From Saccoglossus kowalevskii (Eukaryota > Hemichordata > Enteropneusta > Harrimaniidae): 21,241 bases of DNA. The notes below the pieces were generated by a model that worked only from the letters and a program-made list of their open reading frames with translations, searched no databases and was not told the DNA's origin. This document shows positions 9,212 through 20,462 of this stretch, piece by piece. A program made the translations under genes and the position numbers. Position 1 is the stretch's first letter, and every line of letters starts with the position of its first letter. The stretch spans positions 1 through 21,241 of the forward strand of contig NW_003157547.1 of NCBI RefSeq assembly GCF_000003605.2, in the 5' to 3' direction.

Positions 9212-10148
9212 CAGTCAACTCACGTGAACTTCTAAAAGCTGCTTTTAACTGGCTTTTATTAAACTTGTCGACTTTACAACTGCGCGTTTCTATAAGCTAA
9301 CAACTTAGGCCATGTATGCAAGTACATCTACAAACTTTGCAATAACTTTGCACAACTTTGCAATGACTTTGAACAATTTTGCACGATGCGTTAACAACTT
9401 AAAACCCACTGCGTGCCGACAGCATCAACAACTTGTACTTGAAAATTAGAAGGAATTTCGAAACTTTCCATTAGTTAAAACAGTTACAAAAATGCCACGA
9501 TTTTCTGCTATAAATGTTTGACATCACAGGAAGAAAAAATGCAGAAATGTTGCCGTATATCTTTTCCATGTTTGTAATGAAAAACAAATTCAACAGCTCG
9601 TTTGCTCGGGGAGTCTCCAGTGCAAGTACTAACCACGCCCGATTGTGCTTTACTTTAAACATTTATCGGTCACCTAACCACACAACTGCATAGATCATTT
9701 GAATTTATGCCGAATGCGAGGCTATTTCAGGTTTTGGGATGTTTTAAAATTGATATCGTTTACACAAGTATCTTCAAGAATTGACCTATGACCTCTACAT
9801 ACTTGGAGTAAGACTACGCTAATTTAACATCAATTTACGAAATATTTATTCACATGCTCGAACTTTTAACTATGGGACTTATTAATATGATATCGTAGGT
9901 AACAATCTCGATTGAAACTACCAACTTTGCAATCGCTTTTCACAAATTTGTAAGCAGTTTGTTGTCGACTTTCCGGTGACTGTTGTGATAATCTGCTTAT
10001 ATATGAGGTATTCTCGGAACATTTACTTAATGTTTTAGACACTTACCTGCGAGGTTGTTATGATAATGACTTAGGTTATATATACAAGCAACTCCGCTAA
10101 CATTTCTTTCGTTTTTTCCAACTTTGCACGCTGTTTTCTAACATTTTA
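9212..10148 (+). repeat. Satellite unit M12, mixed type, 937 bp
   Basis: The 5' part has gaacttctaaaagc with type A aacaacttaaaaccc and the cactgcgtgcc variant later seen in M18, M20, M22 and M23. The middle has gaaaaacaaattc, gtctccagtgc and gaatttatgccgaatgcgagg. The 3' part has gatatcgtaggtaac. The DR1-type element is perfect. Confidence 0.95.
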
Positions 10149-11080
10149 CAGTCAACTCACGTGAACTTCTAAAAGCTGCTTTCAACTGGCTTTTATTAAA
10201 CTTGTCGACTTTACAACTGCGCGTTTCTATAAGCCAACAACTTAGGCCATTTATGCAAGTACATCTACAAACTTTGCAATAACTTTGCACAAGTTTGCAA
10301 TGACTTTGAACAACTTTGCACGCCGCGTTAACAACATAAAACCCACTACGTGCCGACAGCATCAACAACTTGTACTTGAAAATTAGAAGCAATTGCGAAA
10401 CTTTTCTTTAGTTCAAAAAGTTACAAAAATGCCACGATTTTCTGCTATAAATGTTTGACATCACAGGAAGAAAAAATGCAGAAATGTTGCCGTATATCTT
10501 TTCCATGTTTGTAATGAAAAACAAATTCAACAGCTCGTTTGCTCGGGGAGTCTCCAGTGCAAGTACTAACCACGCCCGATTGTGCTTTACTTTAAACATT
10601 TATCGGTCACCTAACCACACAACTGCATAGATCATTTGAATTTATGCCGAATGCGAGGCTATTTCAGGTTTTGGGATGTTTTAAAATTGATATCGTTTAC
10701 ACAAGTATCTTCAAGAATTGACCTCTACATACTTGTAGTAAGACTACGCTAATTTAACATCAATTTACGAAATATTTATTCACATGCTCGAACTTTTAAC
10801 TATGGGACTTATTAATATGATATCGTAGGTAACAATCTCGATTGAAACTACCAACTTTGCAATCGCTTTTCACAAATTTGTAAGCAGTTTGTTGTCGACT
10901 TTTCGGTGACTGTTGTGATAATCTGCTTATATATGAGGCATTCTCGGAACATTTACATAATGTTTTTTGAAATTTAACTGCGGAGTTGTTATGATAATGA
11001 CTTAGGATATATATACAACCAACTCCGCCAACATTTCTTTTGTTTTTTTCCAACTTTGCACGCTGTTTTCTAACATTTTA
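10149..11080 (+). repeat. Satellite unit M13, mixed type, 932 bp with 7-bp deletion in the TGACCT pair
   Basis: The middle is almost identical to M12. One copy of the TGACCT direct repeat and its spacer is missing near 10718-10725 (gaattgacctctac), which is what slippage between the two half-sites would leave. The 3' part introduces cataatgttt, gcggagttgtt and ggatatatatacaacc, typical of M14-M16, M18 and M20. Confidence 0.95.
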
Positions 11081-12018
11081 CAGTCAACTCACGTGACCAT
11101 CTATAAGCTGCTTTCAACTGGCTTTTATTAAAATTGTCGACTTTACAACTGCGCGTTTCTATAAGCCAACAACTTAGGTCATTTATGCAAGTACATCTAC
11201 AAACTTTGCAATAACTTTGCACAACTCTGCAATGACTTTGAACAACTTTGCACGGTGCGTTAACAACATAAAACCCACTACGTGCCGACAGCATCAACAA
11301 CTTGTACTTGAAAATTAGAAGGAATTTCGAAACTTTTCTTTAGTTAAAACAGTTACAAAAATGCCACGATTTTCTGCTATAAATGTTTGACATCACAGGA
11401 AGAAAAAATGCAGAAATGTTACCGTATATCTTTTCCATGTTTGTAATGAAAAACAAATTCAACAGCTCGTTTGCTCGGGGAGTCTCCAGTGCAAGTACTA
11501 ACCACGCCCGATTGTGCTTTACTTTAAACATTTATCGGTCACCTAACCACACAACTGCATAGATCATTTGAATTTATGCCGAATGCGAGGCTATTTCAGG
11601 TTTTGGGATGTTTTAAAATTGATATCGTTTACACAAGTGTCTTCAAGAATTGACCTATGACCTATACATACTTGGAGTAAGACTACGCTAATTTAACATC
11701 AATTTACGAAATATTTATTCACATGTTCGAACTTTTAACTATGGGACTTATTAATATGATATCACAGGTAACAATCTCGAATGAAACTACCAACTTTGAA
11801 ATCGCTTTTCACAAATTTTTAAGCAGTTTGTTGTCGACTTTTCGGTGACTGTTGTGATAATCTGCTTATATATGAGGCATTCTCGGAACATTTACATAAT
11901 GTTTTCGAAATTTAACTGCGGAGTTGTTATGATAATGACTTAGGATATATATACAACAAACTCCGCCAACATTTCTTTTGTTTTTTTCCAACTTTGCACG
12001 CTGTTTTCTAACATTTTA
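11081..12018 (+). repeat. Satellite unit M14, mixed type, 938 bp
   Basis: Starts with gaccatctataagc and ttaaaattgtcg. It has a hybrid block in which type A gaaggaatttcg is joined to type B-like ttttctttagtt. The middle is gaaaaacaaattc and ctccagtgc. The DR1-type element is perfect (tgacctatgacct, then ata). Confidence 0.95.
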
Positions 12019-12958
12019 CAGTCAACTCACGTGACCATCTATAAGCTGCTTTCAACTGGCTTTTATTAAAATTGTCGACTTTACAACTGCGCGTTTCTAT
12101 AAGCCAACAACTTAGGTCATTTATGCAAGTACATCTACAAACTTTGCAATAACTTTGCACAAATTTGCAATGACTTTGAACAACTTTGCACGGTGCGTTA
12201 ACAACATAAAACCCACTACGTGCAGACAGCATCAACAACTTGTACTTGAAAATTAGAAGGAATTTCGAAACTTTTCTTTAGTTAAAAAAGTTACAAAAAT
12301 GCCACGATTTTCTGCTATAAATGTTTGACATCACAGGAAGAAAAAATGCAGAAATGTTGCCGAATATCTTTTCCATGTTTGTAATGAAAAAAAAAATTCA
12401 ACAGCTCCTTTGCTCGGGGAGTCTCCCGTGCAAGTACTAACCACGCCAGATTGTGCTTTACTTTAAACATTTATCGGTCACCTAACCAAACAACTGCATA
12501 GCTCATTTGAAATTAAGCCGAATTCGAGGCTATTTCACGTTTTGGGATGTTTAAAAATTGATATCGTTTACACAAGTATCTTCAAGAATTTGACCTATGA
12601 CCTCTACATACTTGGAGTAAGACTACGCTAATTTAACATCAATTTACGAAATATTTATTCACATGCTCGAACTTTTAACTATGGAACTTATTAATATGAT
12701 ATCGTAGGTAACAATCTCGATTGAAACTACCAACTTTGCAATCGCTTTTCACAAATTTGTAAGCAGTTTGTTGTCGACTTTTCGGTGACTGTTGTGATAA
12801 TCTGCTTATATATGAGGCATTCTCGGAACATTTACATAATGTTTTCGAAATTTAACTGCGGAGTTGTTATGATAATGACTTAGGATATATATACAACCAA
12901 CTCCGCCAACATTTCTTTTGTTTTTTTCCAACTTTGCACGCTGTTTTCTAACATTTTA
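12019..12958 (+). repeat. Satellite unit M15, 940 bp, 'x' member of the dimer pattern
   Basis: The A-run is uninterrupted (gaaaaaaaaaattc), with gctcctttgctc and gtctcccgtgc. These 'x' markers alternate with the 'y' markers of M16, M18 and M20. It has one extra T before the DR1-type element (aagaatttgacctatg) and private changes such as gtgcagacagc and caaatttgcaatg. Confidence 0.93.
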
Positions 12959-13898
12959 CAGTCAACTCACGTGACCATCTATAAGCTGCTTTCAACTGGC
13001 TTTTATTAAAATTGTCGACTTTACAACTGCGCGTTTCTATAAGCCAACAACTTAGGTCATTTATGCAAGTACATCTACAAACTTTGCAATAACTTTGCAC
13101 AACTTTGCAACGACTTTGAACAACTTTGCACGGTGCGTTAACAACATAAAACCAACTACGTGCCGACAGCATCAACAACTTGTATTTGAAAATTAGAAGG
13201 AATTTCGAAACTTTTCTTTAGTTAAAAACGTTACAAAAATGCCACGATTTTCTGCTATAAATGTTTGACATCAGAGGAAGAAAAAATGCAGAAATGTTGC
13301 CGTATATCTTTTCCATGTTTGTAATGAAAAACAAATTCAACAGCTCGTTTGCTCGGGGAGTCTCCAGTGCAAGTACTAACCACGCCCGATTGTGCTTTAC
13401 TTTAAACATTTATCGGTCACCTAACCACACAACTGCATAGATCATTTGAAATTAAGCCGTATTCGAGGCTATTTCAGGTTTTGGGATGTTTTAAAATTGA
13501 TATCGTTTACACAAGTATCTTCTAGTATTGACCTATGACCTCTACATACTTGGAGTAAGACTACGCTAATTTAACATCAATTTACGAAATATTTATTCAC
13601 ATGCTCGAACTTTTAACTATGGGACTTATTAATATGATATCGTAGGTAACAATCTCGATTGAAACTACCAACTTTGCAATCGCTTTTCACAAATTTGTAA
13701 GCAGTTTGTTGTCGACTTTTCGGTGACTGTTGTGATAATCTGCTTATATATAAGGCATTCTCGGAACATTTACATAATGTTTTCGAAATTTAACTGCGGA
13801 GTTGTTATGATAATGACTTAGGATATATATATACAACCAACTCCGCCAACATTTCTTTTGTTTTTTTCCAACTTTGCACGCTGTTTTCTAACATTTTA
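12959..13898 (+). repeat. Satellite unit M16, 940 bp, 'y' member
   Basis: Carries the 'y' markers gaaaaacaaattc and gtctccagtgc. The TA tract near 13824-13834 is 2 bp longer than in its neighbours (ggatatatatatac). Other variants are aaaaccaactacg and cttctagtattgacc, the latter shared with M21. Confidence 0.93.
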
Positions 13899-14835
13899 CA
13901 GTCAACTCACGTGACCATCTATAAGCTGCTTTCAACTGGCTTTTATTAAAATTGTCGACTTTACAACTGCGCGTTTCTATAAGCCAACAACTTAGGTCAT
14001 TTATGCAAGTAAATCTACAAACTTTGCAATAACTTTGCACAACTTTGCAATGACTTTGAACAACTTTGCACGGTGCGTTAACAACATAAAACCCATTATG
14101 TGCCGACAGCATCAACAACTTGTACTTGAAAATTAGAAGGAATTTCGAAACTTTTCTTTAGTTAAAAAAGTTACAAAAATGCCACGATTTTCTGCTATAA
14201 ATGTTTGGCATCACAGGAAGAAAAAATGCAGAAATATTGCCGTATATCTTTTCCATGTTTGTAATGAAAAAAAAATTCAACAGCTCCTTTGCTCGGGGAG
14301 TCTCCCGTGCAAGTACTAACCACGCCCGATTGTGCTTTACTTTAAACACTTATCGGTCACCTAACCACACAACTGCATAGATCATTTGAAATTAAGCAGA
14401 ATTCGAGGCTATTTCAGGTTTTGGGATATTTTAAAATCGATATCGTTTACACAAGTATCTTCTAGAATTTACCTATGACCTCTGCATACTTGGAGTAAGA
14501 CTACGGTAATTTAACATCAATTTACGATATATTTATTCACATGTTCGAACTTTTAACTATGGGACTTATTAATATGATATCACAGGCAACAATCTCGAAT
14601 GAAACTACCAACTTTGCAATCGCTTTTCACAAATTTGTAAGCAGTTTGTTGTCGACTTTCCGGTGACTGTTGTGATAAACTGCTTATATATGAGGTATTC
14701 TCGGAACATTTACTTTATGTTTTAGACATTTACCTGCGGGGTTGTTATGATAATGACTTAGGTTATATATACAAGCAACTCCGCTAACATTTCTTTCGTT
14801 TTTTCCAACTTTGCACGCTGTTTTCTAACATTTTA
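13899..14835 (+). repeat. Satellite unit M17, 937 bp, 'x' member
   Basis: Nearly identical to M19 at 1,875-bp distance. Shared private variants are caagtaaatctac (14012), acccattatgtg (14091), gaaatattgccg (14231), aaacacttatcgg (14344), gataaactgc (14675) and tttactttatg (14710). It differs from M19 by tttggcatc near 14205 and acaggcaac near 14584. Confidence 0.95.
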
Positions 14836-15773
14836 CAGTCAACTCACGTGAACTTCTAAAAGCTGCTTTCAACTGGCTTTTATTAAACTTGTCGACTTTA
14901 CAACTGCGCGTTTCTATAAGCCAACAACTTAGGCCATTTATGCAAGTACATCTACAAACTTTGCAATAACTTTGCACAACTTTGCAATGACTTTGAACAA
15001 TTTTGCACGGTACGTTAACAACTTAAAACCCACTGCGTGCCGACAGCATCAACAACTTGTACTTGAAAATTAGAAGGAAATTCGAAACTTTCCATTAGTT
15101 AAAACAGTTACAAAAATGCCACGAGTTTCTGCTATAAATGTTTGACATCACAGGAAGAAAAAATGCAGAAATGTTGCCGTATATCTTTTCCATGTTTGTA
15201 ATGAAAAACAAATTCAACAGCTCGTTTGCTCGGGGAGTCTCCAGTGCAAGTACTAACCACGCCCGATTGTGCTTTACTTTAAACATTTATCGGTCACCTA
15301 ACCACACAACTGCATAGATCATTTGAATTTATGCCGAATGCGAGGCTATTTCAGGTTTTGGGATGTTTTAAAATTGATATCGTTTACACAAGTATCTTCA
15401 AGAATTGACCTATGACCTCTACATACTTGGAGTAAGACTACGCTAATTTAACATCAATTTACGAAATATTTATTCACATGTTCGAACTTTTAACTATGGG
15501 ACTTATTAATATGATATCGTAGGTAACAATCTCGATTGAAACTACCAACTTTGCAATCGCTTTTCACAAATTTGTAAGCAGTTTGTTGTCGACTTTTCGG
15601 TGACTGTTGTGATAATCTGCTTATATATGAGGCATTCTCGGAACATTTACATAATGTTTTCGAAATTTAACTGCGGAGTTGTTATGATAATGACTTAGGA
15701 TATATATACAACCAACTCCGCCAACATTTCTTTTGTTTTTTTCCAACTTTGCACGCTGTTTTCTAACATTTTA
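14836..15773 (+). repeat. Satellite unit M18, 938 bp, 'y' member
   Basis: Nearly identical to M20. Both carry gaaggaaattcg, cactgcgtgcc, gaaaaacaaattc, ctccagtgc, gccgaatgcgagg and gatatcgtaggtaac. Seen differences from M20 are cacggtacg near 15008 and cacgagtttc near 15120. Confidence 0.95.
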
Positions 15774-16710
15774 CAGTCAACTCACGTGACCATCTATAAG
15801 CTGCTTTCAACTGGCTTTTATTAAAATTGTCGACTTTACAACTGCGCGTTTCTATAAGCCAACAACTTAGGTCATTTATGCAAGTAAATCTACAAACTTT
15901 GCAATAACTTTGCACAACTTTGCAATGACTTTGAACAACTTTGCACGGTGCGTTAACAACATAAAACCCATTATGTGCCGACAGCATCAACAACTTGTAC
16001 TTGAAAATTAGAAGGAATTTCGAAACTTTTCTTTAGTTAAAAAAGTTACAAAAATGCCACGATTTTCTGCTATAAATGTTTGACATCACAGGAAGAAAAA
16101 ATGCAGAAATATTGCCGTATATCTTTTCCATGTTTGTAATGAAAAAAAAATTCAACAGCTCCTTTGCTCGGGGAGTCTCCCGTGCAAGTACTAACCACGC
16201 CCGATTGTGCTTTACTTTAAACACTTATCGGTCACCTAACCACACAACTGCATAGATCATTTGAAATTAAGCAGAATTCGAGGCTATTTCAGGTTTTGGG
16301 ATATTTTAAAATCGATATCGTTTACACAAGTATCTTCTAGAATTTACCTATGACCTCTGCATACTTGGAGTAAGACTACGGTAATTTAACATCAATTTAC
16401 GATATATTTATTCACATGTTCGAACTTTTAACTATGGGACTTATTAATATGATATCACAGGTAACAATCTCGAATGAAACTACCAACTTTGCAATCGCTT
16501 TTCACAAATTTGTAAGCAGTTTGTTGTCGACTTTCCGGTGACTGTTGTGATAAACTGCTTATATATGAGGTATTCTCGGAACATTTACTTTATGTTTTAG
16601 ACATTTACCTGCGGGGTTGTTATGATAATGACTTAGGTTATATATACAAGCAACTCCGCTAACATTTCTTTCGTTTTTTCCAACTTTGCACGCTGTTTTC
16701 TAACATTTTA
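15774..16710 (+). repeat. Satellite unit M19, 937 bp, 'x' member (duplicate of M17)
   Basis: Has the M17 private variants at matching places: caagtaaatctac (15887), acccattatgtg (15966), gaaatattgccg (16106), gataaactgc (16550) and tttactttatg (16585). It lacks the two M17-only changes. Confidence 0.95.
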
Positions 16711-17648
16711 CAGTCAACTCACGTGAACTTCTAAAAGCTGCTTTCAACTGGCTTTTATTAAACTTGTCGACTTTACAACTGCGCGTTTCTATAAGCCAAC
16801 AACTTAGGCCATTTATGCAAGTACATCTACAAACTTTGCAATAACTTTGCACAACTTTGCAATGACTTTGAACAATTTTGCACGGTGCGTTAACAACTTA
16901 AAACCCACTGCGTGCCGACAGCATCAACAACTTGTACTTGAAAATTAGAAGGAAATTCGAAACTTTCCATTAGTTAAAACAGTTACAAAAATGCCACGAT
17001 TTTCTGCTATAAATGTTTGACATCACAGGAAGAAAAAATGCAGAAATGTTGCCGTATATCTTTTCCATGTTTGTAATGAAAAACAAATTCAACAGCTCGT
17101 TTGCTCGGGGAGTCTCCAGTGCAAGTACTAACCACGCCCGATTGTGCTTTACTTTAAACATTTATCGGTCACCTAACCACACAACTGCATAGATCATTTG
17201 AATTTATGCCGAATGCGAGGCTATTTCAGGTTTTGGGATGTTTTAAAATTGATATCGTTTACACAAGTATCTTCAAGAATTGACCTATGACCTCTACATA
17301 CTTGGAGTAAGACTACGCTAATTTAACATCAATTTACGAAATATTTATTCACATGTTCGAACTTTTAACTATGGGACTTATTAATATGATATCGTAGGTA
17401 ACAATCTCGATTGAAACTACCAACTTTGCAATCGCTTTTCACAAATTTGTAAGCAGTTTGTTGTCGACTTTTCGGTGACTGTTGTGATAATCTGCTTATA
17501 TATGAGGCATTCTCGGAACATTTACATAATGTTTTCGAAATTTAACTGCGGAGTTGTTATGATAATGACTTAGGATATATATACAACCAACTCCGCCAAC
17601 ATTTCTTTTGTTTTTTTCCAACTTTGCACGCTGTTTTCTAACATTTTA
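16711..17648 (+). repeat. Satellite unit M20, 938 bp, 'y' member (duplicate of M18)
   Basis: Matches M18 throughout apart from the two substitutions noted under M18. The 3' part is cataatgttttcg, gcggagttgtt and ggatatatatacaacc. The DR1-type element is perfect. Confidence 0.95.
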
Positions 17649-18586
17649 CAGTCAACTCACGTGACCATCTATAAGCTGCTTTCAACTGGCTTTTATTAAA
17701 ATTGTCGACTTTACAACTGCGCGTTTCTATAAGCCAACAACTTAGGTCATTTATGCAAGTACATCTACAAACTTTGCAATAACTTTGCACAACTTTGCAA
17801 TGACTTTGAACAACTTTGCACGGTGCGTTAACAACATAAAACCCACTACGTGCCGACAGCATCAACAACTTGTACTTGAAAATTAGAAGGAATTTCGAAA
17901 CTTTTCTTTAGTTAAAAAAGTTACAAAAATGCCACGATTTTCTGCTATAAATGTTTGACATCACAGGAAGAAAAAATGCAGAAATATTGCCGTATATCTT
18001 TTCCATGTTTGTAATGAAAAAAAAAATTCAACATCTCGTTTGCTCGGGGAGTCTCCCGTGCAAGTACTAACCACGCCCAATTGTGCTTTACTTTAAACAT
18101 TTATCGGTCACCTAACCACACAACTGCATAGATCATTTGAAATTAAGCCGAATTCGAGGCTATTTCAGGTTTTGGGATGTTTTAAAATTGATATCGTTTA
18201 CACAAGTATCTTCTAGTATTGACCTATGACCTCTACATACTTGGAGTAAGACTACGCTAATTTAACATCAATTTACGAAATATTTATTTACATGTTCGAA
18301 CTTTTAACTATGGGACTTATTAATATGATATCACAGGTAACAATCTCGAATGAAACTACCAACTTTGCAATCGCTTTTCACAAATTTGTAAGCAGTTTGT
18401 TGTCGACTTTCCGGTGACTGTTGTGATAATCTGCTTATATATGAGGTATTCTCGGAACATTTACTTAATGTTTTAGACATTTACCTGCGGGGTTGTTATG
18501 ATAATGACTTAGGTTATATATACAAGCAACTCCGCTAACATTTCTTTCGTTTTTTCCAACTTTGAACGCTGTTTTCTAACATTTTA
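17649..18586 (+). repeat. Satellite unit M21, 938 bp, 'x' member
   Basis: Shares the x markers (uninterrupted A-run, gtctcccgtgc, gaaatattgccg) but lacks the M17/M19 private 5' variants, so it lies outside the recent duplication. Its middle resembles M16 (cttctagtattgacc). Its 3' part resembles M10, M17 and M19 (gaggtattctcgg, agacatttacctgcgggg). Confidence 0.93.
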
Positions 18587-19525
18587 CAGTCAACTCACGT
18601 GAACTTCTAAAAGCAGCTTTCAACTGGCTTTTACTAAACTTGTCGACTTTACAACTGCGCGTTTCTATAAGCCAACAACTTAGGCCTTTTATGCAAGTAC
18701 ATCTACAAACTTTGCAATAACTTTGCACAACTTTGCAATGACTTTGAACAATTTTGCACGGTGCGTTAACAACTTAAAACCCACTGCGTGCCGACAGCAT
18801 CAACAACTTGTACTTGAAAATTAGAAGGAATTTCGAAACTTTCAATTAGTTAAAACAGTTACAAAAATGCCACGATTTTCTGCAATACATGTTTGACATC
18901 ACAGGAAGAAAAAATGCAGAAATGTTGCCGTATATCTTTTCCATGTTTGTAATGAAAAACAAATTCAACAGCTCGTTTGCTCGGGGAGTCTCCCATGCAA
19001 GTACTAACCACGCCCGATTGTGCTTTACTTTAAACATTTATCGGTCACCTAACCACATAACTGCATAAATCATTTGAAATTAGGCAGAATTAGAGGCTAT
19101 TTCAGGTTTTGGGATGTTTTAAAATCGATATCGTTTACACAAGTATCTTCTAGAATTGACCTATGACCTCTGCATACTTGGAGTAAGACTACGGTAATTT
19201 AACATCAATTTAAGATATATTTATTCACATGTTCAAACTTTTAACCACGGGACTTGTTAATATGATATCACAGGTAACAATTCCGAAAGAAACTACCAAC
19301 TTTGAAATCGCTTTTCATAACTTTGTAAGCAGTTTGTTGTCGACTTTTCGGTGACTGTTGTGATAATCTGGTTATATATGAGGCATTCTCGGAATATTTA
19401 CTCAATGTTTTAAACATTTAACTGCGGGGTTGTCATGATAATGACTTGGGTTATATATATACAAGCAACTCCTCCAACATTTCTTTCGTTTTTTGTAACA
19501 TTGCACGCTATTTTCTAATATTTTA
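18587..19525 (+). repeat. Satellite unit M22, 939 bp, y-like 5' half joined to M9-like 3' half
   Basis: The 5' half follows M12, M18 and M20 (gaacttctaaaag, cactgcgtgcc, gttaaaacagtt, gaaaaacaaattc). From about 19050 it switches to the M9 haplotype: cacataactgcataaatc, gcagaattagaggc, gttcaaacttttaaccacgg, gaaagaaac, ggaatattt and an extended TA tract. The switch lies roughly at 19000-19090. Confidence 0.93.
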
Positions 19526-20462
19526 CAGTCAACTCACGTGACCATCTATAAGCTGCTTTCAACTGGCTTTTCATAAACTTGTCGACTTTACAACTGCGCG
19601 TTTCTATAAGCCAACAACTTAGGTCATTTATACAAGTACATCTACAAACTTTGCAATAACTTTGCACAACTTTGCAATGACTTTGAACAATTTTGCACGG
19701 TGCGTTAACAACTTAAAACCCACTGCGTGCCGACAGCATCAACAACTTGTACTTGAAAATTAGAAGGAATTTCGAAACTTTTCTTTAGTTCAAAAAGTTA
19801 CAAAAATGCCACGATTTTCTGCTATAAATGTTTGACATCGCAGGAAGAAAAAATGCAGAAATGTTGCCGAATATCTTTTCCATGTTTGTAATGAAAAAAA
19901 AACCCAACAGCTCGTTTGCTCGGGGAATCTCCCATGCAAGTACTAACCACGCCCGAGTGTGCTTTACTTTAAACATTTATCGGTCACCTAACCATACAAC
20001 AGCATAGATCATTAGAAATTAAGGCGAATTCGAGGCTATTTCAGGTTTTGGGATGTTTTAAAATCGATATTGTTAACATAAGTATCTTCTAGAATTGACC
20101 TATGACCTATACATACTTGGAGTAAGACTACGGTAATTTAACATCAATTTACGAAATATTTATTCACATGTTCGAACTTTTAACTATGGGACGTGTTAAT
20201 ATGATATCACATGTAACAATCCCGAATTAAACTACCAACTTTGCAATCGCTTTTCACAACTTTGTAAGCAGTTTGTTGTCGACTTTCCAGTGACTGTTGG
20301 GATAATCTGCTTCTATATGAGGCATTCCCGGAACATTTACTTAATGTTTTCGAAATTTAACTGCGGGGTTGTTATGATAATGACTTAGGTTATATATACA
20401 AGCAACTCCGCCAAAATTTCTTTCGTTTTTTCGAACTTTGTACGCTGTTTTCTAACATTTTA
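19526..20462 (+). repeat. Satellite unit M23, 937 bp, mixed type
   Basis: Its start and the preceding ctattttctaatattttac match the start of M10. It then combines aacaacttaaaaccc and cactgcgtgcc with gaaggaatttcg and ttttctttagttcaaaa. Private changes are ggggaatctccc, aaaaaaaaacccaac and atatcacatgtaac, the last also in M24. Confidence 0.95.

Larger units (their letters stand above)
13899..17648 (+). repeat. Recent tandem duplication of a two-unit block (M17+M18 = M19+M20), period 1,875 bp
   Basis: Every private variant of M17 and M18 that I checked recurs exactly 1,875 bp to the right, with only four substitutions noticed across the block. The left limit is bounded by the M16 TA-tract length difference near 13834. 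The right limit falls before 17762, where M21 lacks the caagtaaatctac variant. This is a higher-order repeat step: neighbouring units differ from each other more than units two apart. Confidence 0.9.
12019..19080 (+). repeat. Alternating x/y dimer pattern across M15-M22
   Basis: The A-rich run is uninterrupted in M15, M17, M19 and M21 and interrupted by C (gaaaaacaaattc) in M16, M18, M20 and M22. The block after the GGGAGTCTCC motif is cccgtgc in M15, M17, M19 and M21, and ccagtgc in M16, M18 and M20. The 3' ends alternate less strictly, with the gaggtattctc form in M17, M19 and M21 and the gcggagttg form in M15, M16, M18 and M20. Outside this stretch the alternation fails. Confidence 0.85.

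Noticed and set aside
9471..9662. Minus-strand 63-codon ATG frame found in M12-M14, M16-M20, M22 and M23
   Set aside because: The frame crosses the A-run, whose length differs among units, and it is absent or shifted in M1-M11. Recurrence follows from repeat identity.
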